A stretch of 35,471 nucleotides of DNA. Origin: Sulfurimonas sp. (GTDB lineage: Bacteria; Campylobacterota; Campylobacteria; Campylobacterales; Sulfurimonadaceae). Numbering within the stretch: the first letter of the stretch is position 1; each line of letters begins with the position of its first letter. Where the stretch lies: positions 1 to 35,471 of the forward strand of contig JALUXP010000113.1 in assembly GCA_027013295.1 (NCBI GenBank). The letters run 5' to 3'. The notes under the pieces were generated by a model. That model saw only the letters and a list, made by a program, of their open reading frames with translations, was not told the origin of the DNA and ran no database searches. The position numbers and the translations under genes are program-made. Of the stretch, positions 26,354-33,958 are shown in pieces.

Positions 26354-26727
26354 CTTTAGATTGGTTGCAATCTGCAAATGATGACCTTGAAGTTATTAGA
26401 AAAATAATTAATGATGAAAGATTAACTCATATCGTTGCTTTTCATGCTCAGCAGTCGATAGAAAAATCTTTTAAAGCAGTTATGGAGTATAAAAATATAA
26501 GTGTACCAAAAGTACATAAACTACAATTTCTGATAGCTAAAATTGATTTGAAAATAGAAATGGAAGAGAGTATATTAAAAGTCTTAGATGAACTCTATAT
26601 AGACTCAAGATACCCTGGTAATTTAGGTTTATTGCCCTATGGTAAACCAACACTGAGTGATGCTGATTTATTTTTTAAACAAGCATTAAATATTTATTTA
26701 AAAATAGAAAACAAAATAAAAGGATAA
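26338..26727 (+). CDS. HEPN-domain protein (PF05168-like), partner of MNT
   Basis: 129 residues, an all-helical HEPN protein: WLQSANDDLEVIRKIINDER, then IVAFHAQQSIEKSFKAVMEY, then VPKVHKLQFLIAKID and LYIDSRYPG. HxAQQxxEKxxKA and the Y..xRYP ending are signatures of the HEPN family paired with nucleotidyltransferases. The RX4-6H RNase motif of toxic HepT-type proteins is not evident, so toxicity is not assured. A nucleotide-binding or RNA-targeting role with MNT is the usual suggestion. GGGGGAG precedes the ATG inside the MNT gene. Confidence 0.87.
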   Translation: MGTSLALDWLQSANDDLEVIRKIINDERLTHIVAFHAQQSIEKSFKAVMEYKNISVPKVHKLQFLIAKIDLKIEMEESILKVLDELYIDSRYPGNLGLLPYGKPTLSDADLFFKQALNIYLKIENKIKG

Positions 26728-26730
26728 AAA

Positions 26731-27048
26731 ATGGCAGAAAAAAACTTAGAGAAAGATTGTTAAAAACTTAAAAAAGAGAATAAGCAGTTAAAAGTAAACT
26801 TTAAACAGTTAGTAGATGAGATAGGACTTCTTAGAGAAAATATCGTAGTGGTTCGTTTTGGAGAGTACAAGGTGGGAATGATGGTAGATGAACTCTTTGG
26901 AGAGTTTCAAACAGTTATAAAACCTCTTGGAGAGGTGTTTAGTAATGTTGTAGGTGTTAGTGGAGGAACTATTTTAGGAAGTGGCGAGATAGCTCTTATA
27001 TTTGATATTCCAAAACTTATGGAACACAAGATCAGAGAATCTCTGTAG
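26731..27048 (+). pseudogene. Broken coiled-coil ORF fused in frame to a duplicated CheA C-terminus
   Basis: An ATG four bases after the HEPN stop opens a frame (MAEKNLEKDC) that hits TAA at 26761-26763 and then continues in the same frame as KLKKENKQLKVNFKQLVDEI and GLLRE. At 26834 it passes without a shift into ENIVVVRFGEYKVGMMVDEL, the CheA C-terminus, ending at the CheA stop. So one nonsense codon splits an otherwise continuous hybrid of a Lys/Glu-rich coiled coil and the last 70 CheA residues. Internal GTG (26848) could start a 66-residue piece, but no ribosome site supports it. The coiled-coil part is not recognised. Confidence 0.75.
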
Positions 27049-27135
27049 ATGAAGTATGATATTGCCTATTTTCAAAGAGGAGGAAGAGATGTACAAGGTA
27101 GATATAGAAAGATTGCCATCTTTTATGATAGGTGA
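26834..27135 (+). repeat. Direct repeat copy 2 (302 bp)
   Basis: The second copy of 25538-25839, with differences only at 27115 and 27124. After the copied cheA stop (27046-27048) it repeats the RBS-like GAGGAGGAAGAG and MYKVDIERLPSFMIGE, then diverges to GEVKGTQK and a TGA that overlaps the start of the PAS gene. Confidence 0.97.
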
Positions 27136-27153
27136 GGTGAAAGGAACTCAAAA

Positions 27154-27993
27154 ATGAATAGTTTAGAGAAAGAAGTTAATGTTAAAGAGGGTGATGTTTT
27201 AGTGAGTATGACCGATGTAAAGGGTAACATAACCTATGCAAATGATATATTTTGTCAAACGGCTGGATATACAAGAGAGGAGATACTAGGAAAACCTCAC
27301 AATATTGTAAGACATCCAGATATGCCAAAGGTTGTTTTTAAAGTTTTGTGGGATGCTGTTCTTGATGGAAAGTCAGTAAGTGCCTTTGTAAAGAACAAAG
27401 TAAATGGTGGTGGATTTTACTGGGTAAGAGCTTTTGTAGCTCCTGTTATGGTAAATGGAACTATATCGCATATTATCTCCTATAGACGACGCATTGAAGA
27501 TTCTCAAAAAGAGGTTCTTAACTCTTTGTATGGGACTTTAGTGGATTACGAGAGGAGACACAGTGTTAAAGAGTCTTATCAGTTCTTTATGGATTTTTTA
27601 GATAAAAGGAAGTTAAACTACCGAGAGTTTCTAAATCGTATTAGTGAAAATAAACAGGTTACAAATGTAGATGCTCTCAATATTGACTTAACGCATGCTA
27701 AAGTTGATCACCTTATCTTTAGTATAAATATTGAGGAGAGAGTAAAGCGTGGAGAAAAAAACTTTGAAGTAACAAAACCGTGTTGTTGCAGAGTTGGAAA
27801 GTGGATAGAGTCTCTCTCTGGGACCGCTATGGCTCACTCTAGGGAGTGGAAAGATTTTGTAAGTTCTCATAGTGTTTTTCATAACAATATGCAACTATAT
27901 GCAAATGGACAAAGTTCTATATTGGCTCAAGCAAAAGAGGATGAACTCAAAATATATGAGAGTTTACAAAAAGTTATAGATACTACAAAATAA
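27154..27993 (+). CDS. Aer-type PAS protein with C-terminal CZB domain
   Basis: 279 residues, soluble. PAS domain about 13-112 closely follows E. coli Aer: ITYANDIFCQTAGYTREEIL, then PHNIVRHPDMPKVVFKVLWD and GFYWVRAFVAPV; the VRHPDMP stretch is part of the Aer flavin site, so FAD binding and redox/energy sensing are likely. Residues about 178-255 form a CZB zinc domain with His186 (VDHLIF), Cys212 (CRVGKW), His239 and His243 (HSVFH). There is no MCP hairpin, so it probably signals through the adjacent poly-HAMP receptor, much as CetB works with CetA in Campylobacter. GTGAAAGGAAC lies before the ATG. Confidence 0.9.
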   Translation: MNSLEKEVNVKEGDVLVSMTDVKGNITYANDIFCQTAGYTREEILGKPHNIVRHPDMPKVVFKVLWDAVLDGKSVSAFVKNKVNGGGFYWVRAFVAPVMVNGTISHIISYRRRIEDSQKEVLNSLYGTLVDYERRHSVKESYQFFMDFLDKRKLNYREFLNRISENKQVTNVDALNIDLTHAKVDHLIFSINIEERVKRGEKNFEVTKPCCCRVGKWIESLSGTAMAHSREWKDFVSSHSVFHNNMQLYANGQSSILAQAKEDELKIYESLQKVIDTTK

Positions 27994-28008
27994 ACAAAGG
28001 AAAAAAAA

Positions 28009-29958
28009 ATGGCAAAGATAAAAGAAAAAAAAAGCAGTAGTGAAAAAGATGTTGCAGTTATGGTAGATGCTCTACAAGCATTGGTAAATGGTGATTTTAA
28101 CTGTATGTTAAAGACAAAGAACTCTAAACTATCTGATGTTTACAACAAGCTTTGTACGCAACTTAGTAATCTTCATGATGATTCTATGATGATGCACAAG
28201 GCATCTCAAGAGGGACAACTTGATGTTCGTATAGATACTACAAAATACAATGGTACCTTTTCAGGCATTACAGATGGCATAAACTCCACTATGGACTTAA
28301 CTGTTGGAAACTTAAGAATAGTTGGTTCGGCGATAAGTGACTTAGGACAGGGAGAATTTAGTGCCCAAGTAAGTGAGCATATGAGCGGTGATTTTGCTGT
28401 TTTAAAAGATGGAGTCAATAACTTAAGTGCAAACCTATCTAACCTTATTGAAGATGCAAATATTTTATCAGCCGCTGTTGGAAATGGGGAGACTAAAATA
28501 AGAATCCAAACAGGAAAATATGAAAATGATTTTCTAACATTAACAAATAGTCTCAATACAACGATTGAAACATTTGATAAAGCTTTTGCAGATGCCATTT
28601 TTGGTTTTAACGCTTTGCAAAATGGAAAGTTTGATGCAAGAATAGAGACAGAATACCAAGGGGACTTTGATGTAGTTAAACAAGCAGCCAACAATGCAGC
28701 GGCACAACTTGAAAAACTACTTAAAAATTATAATGATGGATATGCTGAGATAGAGAAAGGGAATATATCAGCTAGAGTTGAAACAGAGGGCTTTACAAAT
28801 GACTACTTAAAAATAATCGGTGTTGTTAATGATACTTTATCAGTTGTTCAAAATGCTTTTGCAGATACAATATTTGGTTTGAATGCACTTCAAAACGGAG
28901 AGCTTGATAAAAGAATTACAACAGAATATCAAGGTGATTTTGATGTAGTAAAACAAGCTGTGAACAATACAGCATCAACACTCCAAGATATTATTAAGGA
29001 AACAGGGACTGTTCTCTCGTGTATGGCAGATGGTGATATGACAGTTACAATAAAAAGTAATTTTGTTGGAGATACAGAGGCTATTAAAACTGCAACAAAT
29101 ACAATGGCTGAAAAACTTCAAACTATTGTTGGTCGTATTAACAGTGGAGTAACAGAGATAGCATCAGCTTCTACACAAGTAAGTGCATCTTCGCAGTCTC
29201 TTTCTCAAGGTGCAACTGAACAAGCAAGTTCACTAGAAGAGACAAGTGCAGCTCTTGAAGAGATGAGTGGAAGTGTCGCAGAGTCTGCAAAAAATGCACA
29301 AAAAACAAATGACTTAGCAGAAGAGGCATCTGTTATGGCTATAGATGGTGGAGAAGCCGTTACGAAAACTGTAGATGCTATGGTTCTCATCAGTGAAAAA
29401 ATCTCTATCATCGAAGATATAGTTTACCAAACAAACCTCTTAGCACTCAATGCCGCCATCGAAGCAGCAAGAGCAGGGGAGCATGGTAAAGGTTTTGCAG
29501 TAGTTGCTGCAGAGGTGCGAAAACTAGCAAAACGCTCACAAGTAGCAGCACAAGAGATAAGTACCATCACAACTGATAGTGTGAAGATAAGTGAAAAAGC
29601 AGGTAGTCTCATAAGTAGTGTTGTACCAAAGATTCAAGAAACAGCAGAACTTATCAAAGATATAGCAAATGCAGCAAAAGAGCAAGATATAGGTCTAGGT
29701 CAGATAAACACTGCCATGACACAACTAGACCAAGTGACACAAACAAACGCAGCATCTTCTCAAGAGATGGCAAGTGCTAGTGAAGAGCTTAACGGACAAG
29801 CAAACTCACTCAACCAAATGATGAGTTTCTTTAAAGTAGCAGAGGGAGATATGTTTAGCACTCCAGCCCCTCTAGCAGCACCGCAAGCACGCCAGACTGC
29901 ACAAACACCAGAGACCTCTAACGGTGGTTTAGATCTTCGCCAATTCGATAGATACTAA
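28009..29958 (+). CDS. Soluble poly-HAMP methyl-accepting chemotaxis protein
   Basis: 649 residues with no signal peptide or membrane span. Residues about 20-374 are a chain of about eight HAMP-like units of some 45 residues (near 20-56, 60-102, 103-147, 148-193, 194-238, 239-284, 285-329, 330-374). Units 5 and 7 are nearly the same ([20 protein letters not shown] against [20 protein letters not shown]). The MCP hairpin follows with [20 protein letters not shown] then [21 protein letters not shown] Pro/Ala-rich tail ends LDLRQFDRY, which could be a CheR/CheB tether, though it does not match the classic NWETF. It has no input domain of its own, so the PAS-CZB protein upstream is the likely sensor. 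Confidence 0.93.
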   Translation: MAKIKEKKSSSEKDVAVMVDALQALVNGDFNCMLKTKNSKLSDVYNKLCTQLSNLHDDSMMMHKASQEGQLDVRIDTTKYNGTFSGITDGINSTMDLTVGNLRIVGSAISDLGQGEFSAQVSEHMSGDFAVLKDGVNNLSANLSNLIEDANILSAAVGNGETKIRIQTGKYENDFLTLTNSLNTTIETFDKAFADAIFGFNALQNGKFDARIETEYQGDFDVVKQAANNAAAQLEKLLKNYNDGYAEIEKGNISARVETEGFTNDYLKIIGVVNDTLSVVQNAFADTIFGLNALQNGELDKRITTEYQGDFDVVKQAVNNTASTLQDIIKETGTVLSCMADGDMTVTIKSNFVGDTEAIKTATNTMAEKLQTIVGRINSGVTEIASASTQVSASSQSLSQGATEQASSLEETSAALEEMSGSVAESAKNAQKTNDLAEEASVMAIDGGEAVTKTVDAMVLISEKISIIEDIVYQTNLLALNAAIEAARAGEHGKGFAVVAAEVRKLAKRSQVAAQEISTITTDSVKISEKAGSLISSVVPKIQETAELIKDIANAAKEQDIGLGQINTAMTQLDQVTQTNAASSQEMASASEELNGQANSLNQMMSFFKVAEGDMFSTPAPLAAPQARQTAQTPETSNGGLDLRQFDRY

Positions 29959-29968
29959 AGAGTTAAAG

Positions 29969-30466
29969 GTGAGCCGTAAAAATAATGAACTAGAGAGTGA
30001 AGTCGCAAATAATCAAAACCAGTATCTTCTTTTTTTGGTTGGCGGTGTTCTCTATGGCGTAGAAGCTTTAAAAGCACAAGAGATAGTGGAATATAGTAGC
30101 ATTACAAAAGTACCTACTATGAAGAGTTTTGTAAAAGGTGTGACAAATATACGAGGAAATATCGTTCCTGTTATTGATCTGCTCGATAGATTTGGGCTTG
30201 GTCAAACTAGCATAGCCGATAAAACATCTATAGTAGTTGTCAATCATGAAAAAGATGAAGGTATTATGTCAATAGGCATCATAATTGATGAAGTGTATGA
30301 AGTAGATAGCATAGATGTTGAAGACCTTACAAAAGCACCTGAGTTTGGCTCAAAGATTGATGCAAAGTATATCCTTCATATGGGAAAATACAACAAAGAG
30401 TATATCGCTATTTTAAATACTAATACTATTTTAAATATTGGTGAACTCTCACAACTAGCACTATAA
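29969..30466 (+). CDS. cheW: Chemotaxis adaptor CheW
   Basis: 165 residues from a GTG start (no nearby ATG fits; AAAGAG lies upstream). A single CheW domain spans about 18-160: YLLFLVGGVLYGVEALKAQE, TNIRGNIVPVIDLLDRFGL and IGIIIDEVYEVDSIDVEDL are typical. It couples the soluble receptor to CheA. It follows the receptor gene by 10 bases and precedes the CheV-like gene by 10 bases. Confidence 0.93.
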   Translation: MSRKNNELESEVANNQNQYLLFLVGGVLYGVEALKAQEIVEYSSITKVPTMKSFVKGVTNIRGNIVPVIDLLDRFGLGQTSIADKTSIVVVNHEKDEGIMSIGIIIDEVYEVDSIDVEDLTKAPEFGSKIDAKYILHMGKYNKEYIAILNTNTILNIGELSQLAL

Positions 30467-30476
30467 AAGAGTAAAT

Positions 30477-31427
30477 ATGCAAGAGTATGATGAAGAAACA
30501 GAAAATATAGACAATCTTATGGATGATGATGACGATGAGTTAGACCTTGTTGCACTTGTCAGTGCAAATGCAAATGATACAAGCCAGTACCTCGTTTTTG
30601 AAGGGAGTGATGGGCAGTATTATGCAAAAAATGTCTCTAAGATAGAAGAACTTTTAGTCTATAAAGATATTGACATCGCCAAAACTAACAATGAAGGACT
30701 TATCGAAGGAACTGCCGATATTCGTGGAAATATGACAACGATTATCAACTTTGATAAGTGGTTTGGCAATGAGGTTCTTGATGAAAGTAAGTATGAGCTT
30801 ATTATCTTAGCTCATTATGGTGGACATAGACTCGGCATCGTGGTAAAGCGTGTAGAGTACATAGTAAATATTCCTCCAGAGACTATGACAGACAACTCTC
30901 AAAATGATGAAAAAACATCTTTTATAACTCGGGTAAACATAGGGCAAAAGAGCCAGATGTGTCTCATCTTTGACAGTGATAAGATGCTTTTAGATGTCTT
31001 TGACACCATAGACACGAAGGCGATGGAAGATACGAAGCAGATTGAAAAGGTTAAAAATGACAGGCTCATCCTTTTTGCAGATGATAGTAGGTTTATCCGT
31101 AAAATGGCAGAGTCCCTTTTTAATAAAATGGGCTTAAAGTACAGAATGTATGAAAATGGACAGCTTTTACTTGAGGATTTGAAATATGTCTCGCCTGAGG
31201 AGATATCCCTTTTTATCACTGACTTAGAGATGCCTGTTCTTGGTGGAAGAGATGTTATTGATAACATAAGAAAAGAGAAAAAGTATGATGGTATAAATAT
31301 CATAGTGCATACAAATATGTCAAATGACAATATGGCAGAATCCCTTCTCGATGCTGGTGCACAAGATATTATTGGAAAGGTCAATATGCTCGCTCTTAGT
31401 GAAGCTATGCAAAAGTATATGGTGTAG
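30477..31427 (+). CDS. cheV: CheV-like adaptor (CheW domain fused to receiver)
   Basis: 316 residues. A very acidic N-terminus (residues 2-23) precedes a CheW-like domain (about 30-178, with ADIRGNMTTIINFDKWFG). A receiver domain follows at about 194-316: acidic pair Asp202-Asp203 (ADDSRF), phospho-acceptor Asp249 (FITDLEMP) and a Lys in the DIIGKVNM segment (Lys301). Such proteins adjust receptor-kinase coupling by phosphorylation. A 2-base gap separates it from cheR. The acidic leader is unusual for CheV. Confidence 0.9.
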   Translation: MQEYDEETENIDNLMDDDDDELDLVALVSANANDTSQYLVFEGSDGQYYAKNVSKIEELLVYKDIDIAKTNNEGLIEGTADIRGNMTTIINFDKWFGNEVLDESKYELIILAHYGGHRLGIVVKRVEYIVNIPPETMTDNSQNDEKTSFITRVNIGQKSQMCLIFDSDKMLLDVFDTIDTKAMEDTKQIEKVKNDRLILFADDSRFIRKMAESLFNKMGLKYRMYENGQLLLEDLKYVSPEEISLFITDLEMPVLGGRDVIDNIRKEKKYDGINIIVHTNMSNDNMAESLLDAGAQDIIGKVNMLALSEAMQKYMV

Positions 31428-31429
31428 AG

Positions 31430-32233
31430 ATGGCAATAATCTTAGCTGACAATGAATTTATAACTGTTCAAAAGTTGATATTTGCAGAGGTGGGGATTGA
31501 CTTACAATCTTCTAAAAAACTACTTGTACAGAGCCGACTTCTTAAGAGGTTACTTTTTTATAAATTTGATAACTATCTCGACTATATCCGTCTTGTGCAA
31601 GTCAATGCCAAAGAACGAATAGAGATGATAAATCTCATCACTACAAATGAGACCTATTTTTTTAGAGAGATTGACCACTATGAGTATCTCCAAAAAGAGA
31701 TACTTCCAAAACACCCTTTTAAAGCAAAGTTTCGCTTTTGGAGTGCCGCCGCATCTGTAGGAGCGGAGGCTTATTCTATAGCTATGCTACTAGATAAAAG
31801 TATGGCTAGGAGTGATTGGAAAATAGTAGGTACAGATATAAACACAGATGTTATCAAAAAAGCTCGTATCGGACTTTACCCAGCAAAATGGGCAGACAAG
31901 ATTCCCCTAGAGTTAAAAAGAGAGTATTGTCTAAAAGGACGAGGTCGCCATGAGGGGCAGTTTCTTATGGACAGAGGGCTTGTGGAAAATATGGAGTTTA
32001 GTGTAGGAAATCTTATGAAATACAATGGTGAAGTTGGAAAATTTGATGTTATATGGCTCAGAAATGTACTTATCTACTTTGATGACGACACGAAACAGTT
32101 GGTTGTAGATAATGTTCTTAAAAACCTTAAAGTGGGTGGATACTTTTTCATCTCACTTACTGAAAACCTCAATATGATTAACACTGCATCCCTAGAGAGT
32201 GTAGCAACCTCTGTATATAAGAAGATAAAATGA
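31430..32233 (+). CDS. cheR: Chemoreceptor methyltransferase CheR
   Basis: 267 residues. It methylates glutamates of the receptor using SAM. Motifs: MINLITTNETYFFREIDHYE, the SAM loop FWSAAASVGAEAYSIAMLL, GTDINTDVIKKARIGLY and FDVIWLRNVLIYFD. The SAM loop reads SVGAEAYS where most CheR proteins have STGEEPYS, three changes in a conserved turn, though the remaining motifs are intact. The stop overlaps the start of the ParA-like gene by 4 bases (ATGA). Confidence 0.94.
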   Translation: MAIILADNEFITVQKLIFAEVGIDLQSSKKLLVQSRLLKRLLFYKFDNYLDYIRLVQVNAKERIEMINLITTNETYFFREIDHYEYLQKEILPKHPFKAKFRFWSAAASVGAEAYSIAMLLDKSMARSDWKIVGTDINTDVIKKARIGLYPAKWADKIPLELKREYCLKGRGRHEGQFLMDRGLVENMEFSVGNLMKYNGEVGKFDVIWLRNVLIYFDDDTKQLVVDNVLKNLKVGGYFFISLTENLNMINTASLESVATSVYKKIK

Positions 32234-33060
32234 GAGAAAAAAATCTGAAAGTTGCTGTGATCTCAAGTAAGGGTGGCGTTGGGAAAAGTACAGTTTCTAT
32301 GCAACTTGTAGTACCTTTTCTTTTTGAGCGATGTGGTAAAAACATCGTTCGACACTATGAGTTTGATGATGAAAACAACGATAGCTCTAGTTTTGGAGCA
32401 AGTGTTTTAAGTGTCAGAGAACAGGTCAGCGTATCTTCTCCACTGCTACGAGAAGAGTTAGCTGAGATATTTGCAAAAGATGGGGCATTGTGTTTAGATA
32501 TAGGGGCTAACAAAACAACAATGACTCTCATAGATGCACTGAGTGACAGTGGGATGATCAACTTTTTGGATTTTGTTGTTATACCCATACTCGATGGTGA
32601 GCAAGATGCGATAAATGCTAGTTTTATCTACAGTGTGCTTAAGGGTTATAATGGAAATCTTAAATTTATCTTTGTGCTTAATCGTGTCAAAAATTTGGAG
32701 TATGCTCATTATCAGTTTGAGAACTATTTTGGAGACTCTCGTGGCATCTTTAAAAATATAAATGCAGTAGTTGATAATCTTTTTGAAGAAGATAAAGATA
32801 ATTATCTTCTTATGCTAGATGATGAGATAATCAAATATAGTCGAAGATTTGGTTTGACTATTTATGAGATAGAGCAACAGAAAAAAGATTTCATTAAAGC
32901 ACTTGAGAGTTCATTTACAAATCTCTCTACAAAAGAGGAGATAAAGCTTCTTAGTTTTAAAAACTATATATCTAAAAGTGCAAAAATCTATATGAATGAT
33001 GTGCTTTTAGTAGCATTTAAAAAAATAGACACAATCTTAGAAGGAAAAAGTTATGAGTAA
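32230..33060 (+). CDS. ParA/MinD-like ATPase in the chemosensory operon
   Basis: 276 residues. A deviant Walker A, KGGVGKST (14-21), is typical of ParA/MinD/SIMIBI ATPases; a Walker A'-like segment reads LCLDIGANKTTMTLIDAL and a strand FVVIPILDGEQDA follows, somewhat like the plasmid StbB-type branch. The C-terminal 90 residues are not recognised. ParA-like proteins in chemotaxis operons (for example ParC of Vibrio and PpfA of Rhodobacter) position receptor clusters. Lying between cheR and cheB, this one is a candidate for that role. No ParB or centromere is nearby. Confidence 0.82.
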   Translation: MREKNLKVAVISSKGGVGKSTVSMQLVVPFLFERCGKNIVRHYEFDDENNDSSSFGASVLSVREQVSVSSPLLREELAEIFAKDGALCLDIGANKTTMTLIDALSDSGMINFLDFVVIPILDGEQDAINASFIYSVLKGYNGNLKFIFVLNRVKNLEYAHYQFENYFGDSRGIFKNINAVVDNLFEEDKDNYLLMLDDEIIKYSRRFGLTIYEIEQQKKDFIKALESSFTNLSTKEEIKLLSFKNYISKSAKIYMNDVLLVAFKKIDTILEGKSYE

Positions 33061-33958
33061 AGATTATGGTAAATATTTACAATTTTTAGCATCAGAGTAC
33101 AATATACTCTATGTTGGGAAAGATTCACAAGAGATATATGATGAGACATCTGAGTACTTTTTATCTGCTTCAAAAGTAGATATCAATGCCCAAATTCTTG
33201 ATAAAATAGATACGATTTTAACAAAAAGGCATGTAAATGTAGTAGTTTTTGATGCTCAAGATAACAATCCCTTGATTGGAGACTTTTTTAAGGCAATAAA
33301 CTCTTTCAGTAAAGATATTATGACTCTTCTAATGTTTGAACCAAAAGAGTATAAAAAACTTTTTGATATTGTTCCCTATGTAGATATGAACATATCTTAC
33401 CCTATAGAAAAAGAGAGATTTCAAAAGAAGCTTTTTACCCTCTTAAGTCGTTCCTATGCTCTTAACTCTATAGGTCGAAGAGAGATCATCTTGAAACAGG
33501 GGAGTGTAAGTGAGGACTCTATAGATAAGTTCTTTGATACTTATGAGGGGAGTGCTATGTTTTTAGCAGATGATTTGATGGATGTTGTTAAAAATCTTAA
33601 CGATGGCAACCTTTCGCATCAATTTTTTGCAAATATAGCAGATAAGCTTGATGAAGTTGCATCTATCTTTTCTAAAGCACAACAAACTCAAAGTGTCACA
33701 CCTGTTTATGAAGATATAGCTTCTTACTTAAGAAGTATGAAATTTGAAGAGATTGAGCCACAAAACTTAGCTGCTTTTAACTACCTTTCTGAGATACTGA
33801 GTGATGTAAGTATATACTTGATGGATATGTTTGTAGATAGAATATTTAAAGATGTATATATATTTAAAGACTCTTTAGATAACAATATGCAGTTTATGAA
33901 AAGTAAACTTGAAGGAAAAAGTGAAGATGAAGATGATAGCGAATTGGATTTTTTTTAA
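33053..33958 (+). CDS. Unrecognised protein with degenerate receiver-like N-terminus
   Basis: 301 residues, soluble. Residues about 14-135 have the strand/helix rhythm of a receiver: YNILYVGKDSQEIYDETSEY, VNVVVFDAQDNNPLIGDFFK, IMTLLMFEPKEY and ISYPIEKERFQKKLFTLLSR. Asp67 sits where the phospho-acceptor would be, but the N-terminal acidic pair (VGKDS) and the conserved lysine (SYP instead of xKP) are missing, so phosphorylation is unlikely. The remainder is helical with an acidic tail ending SELDFF. It overlaps the ParA-like gene by 8 bases and abuts cheB, so it is tied to the chemosensory system, possibly as partner of the ATPase. The function is unknown. Confidence 0.7.
   Translation: MSKDYGKYLQFLASEYNILYVGKDSQEIYDETSEYFLSASKVDINAQILDKIDTILTKRHVNVVVFDAQDNNPLIGDFFKAINSFSKDIMTLLMFEPKEYKKLFDIVPYVDMNISYPIEKERFQKKLFTLLSRSYALNSIGRREIILKQGSVSEDSIDKFFDTYEGSAMFLADDLMDVVKNLNDGNLSHQFFANIADKLDEVASIFSKAQQTQSVTPVYEDIASYLRSMKFEEIEPQNLAAFNYLSEILSDVSIYLMDMFVDRIFKDVYIFKDSLDNNMQFMKSKLEGKSEDEDDSELDFF

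Larger units (their letters stand above)
25840..26833 (+). mobile_element. Accessory insert (994 bp) bracketed by 302-bp direct repeats
   Basis: This segment interrupts the chemosensory operon between cheA and the PAS gene. It carries an Rpn C-terminal remnant, an MNT-HEPN pair and a broken coiled-coil ORF. No transposase, terminal inverted repeats or short target duplication is visible. Instead the flanks are two copies of the cheA 3' end. This is the footprint expected from single-crossover integration of a circular donor bearing that segment, or from duplication with insertion. Recombination between the repeats would remove the insert and one repeat copy. Confidence 0.65.

Noticed and set aside
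26848-27048. A separate small CheW-like gene starting at GTG
   Set aside because: It is a copy of the cheA 3' end with no ribosome site; treated as part of the duplicated pseudogene.
28206-28694. 162-codon minus-strand ORF opposite the poly-HAMP receptor
   Set aside because: A shadow of the repeated plus-strand coding sequence; no ribosome site or family resemblance.
30899-31384. 161-codon minus-strand ORF opposite cheV
   Set aside because: Ser/Ile/Phe-rich shadow of a gene with clear CheW and receiver domains.
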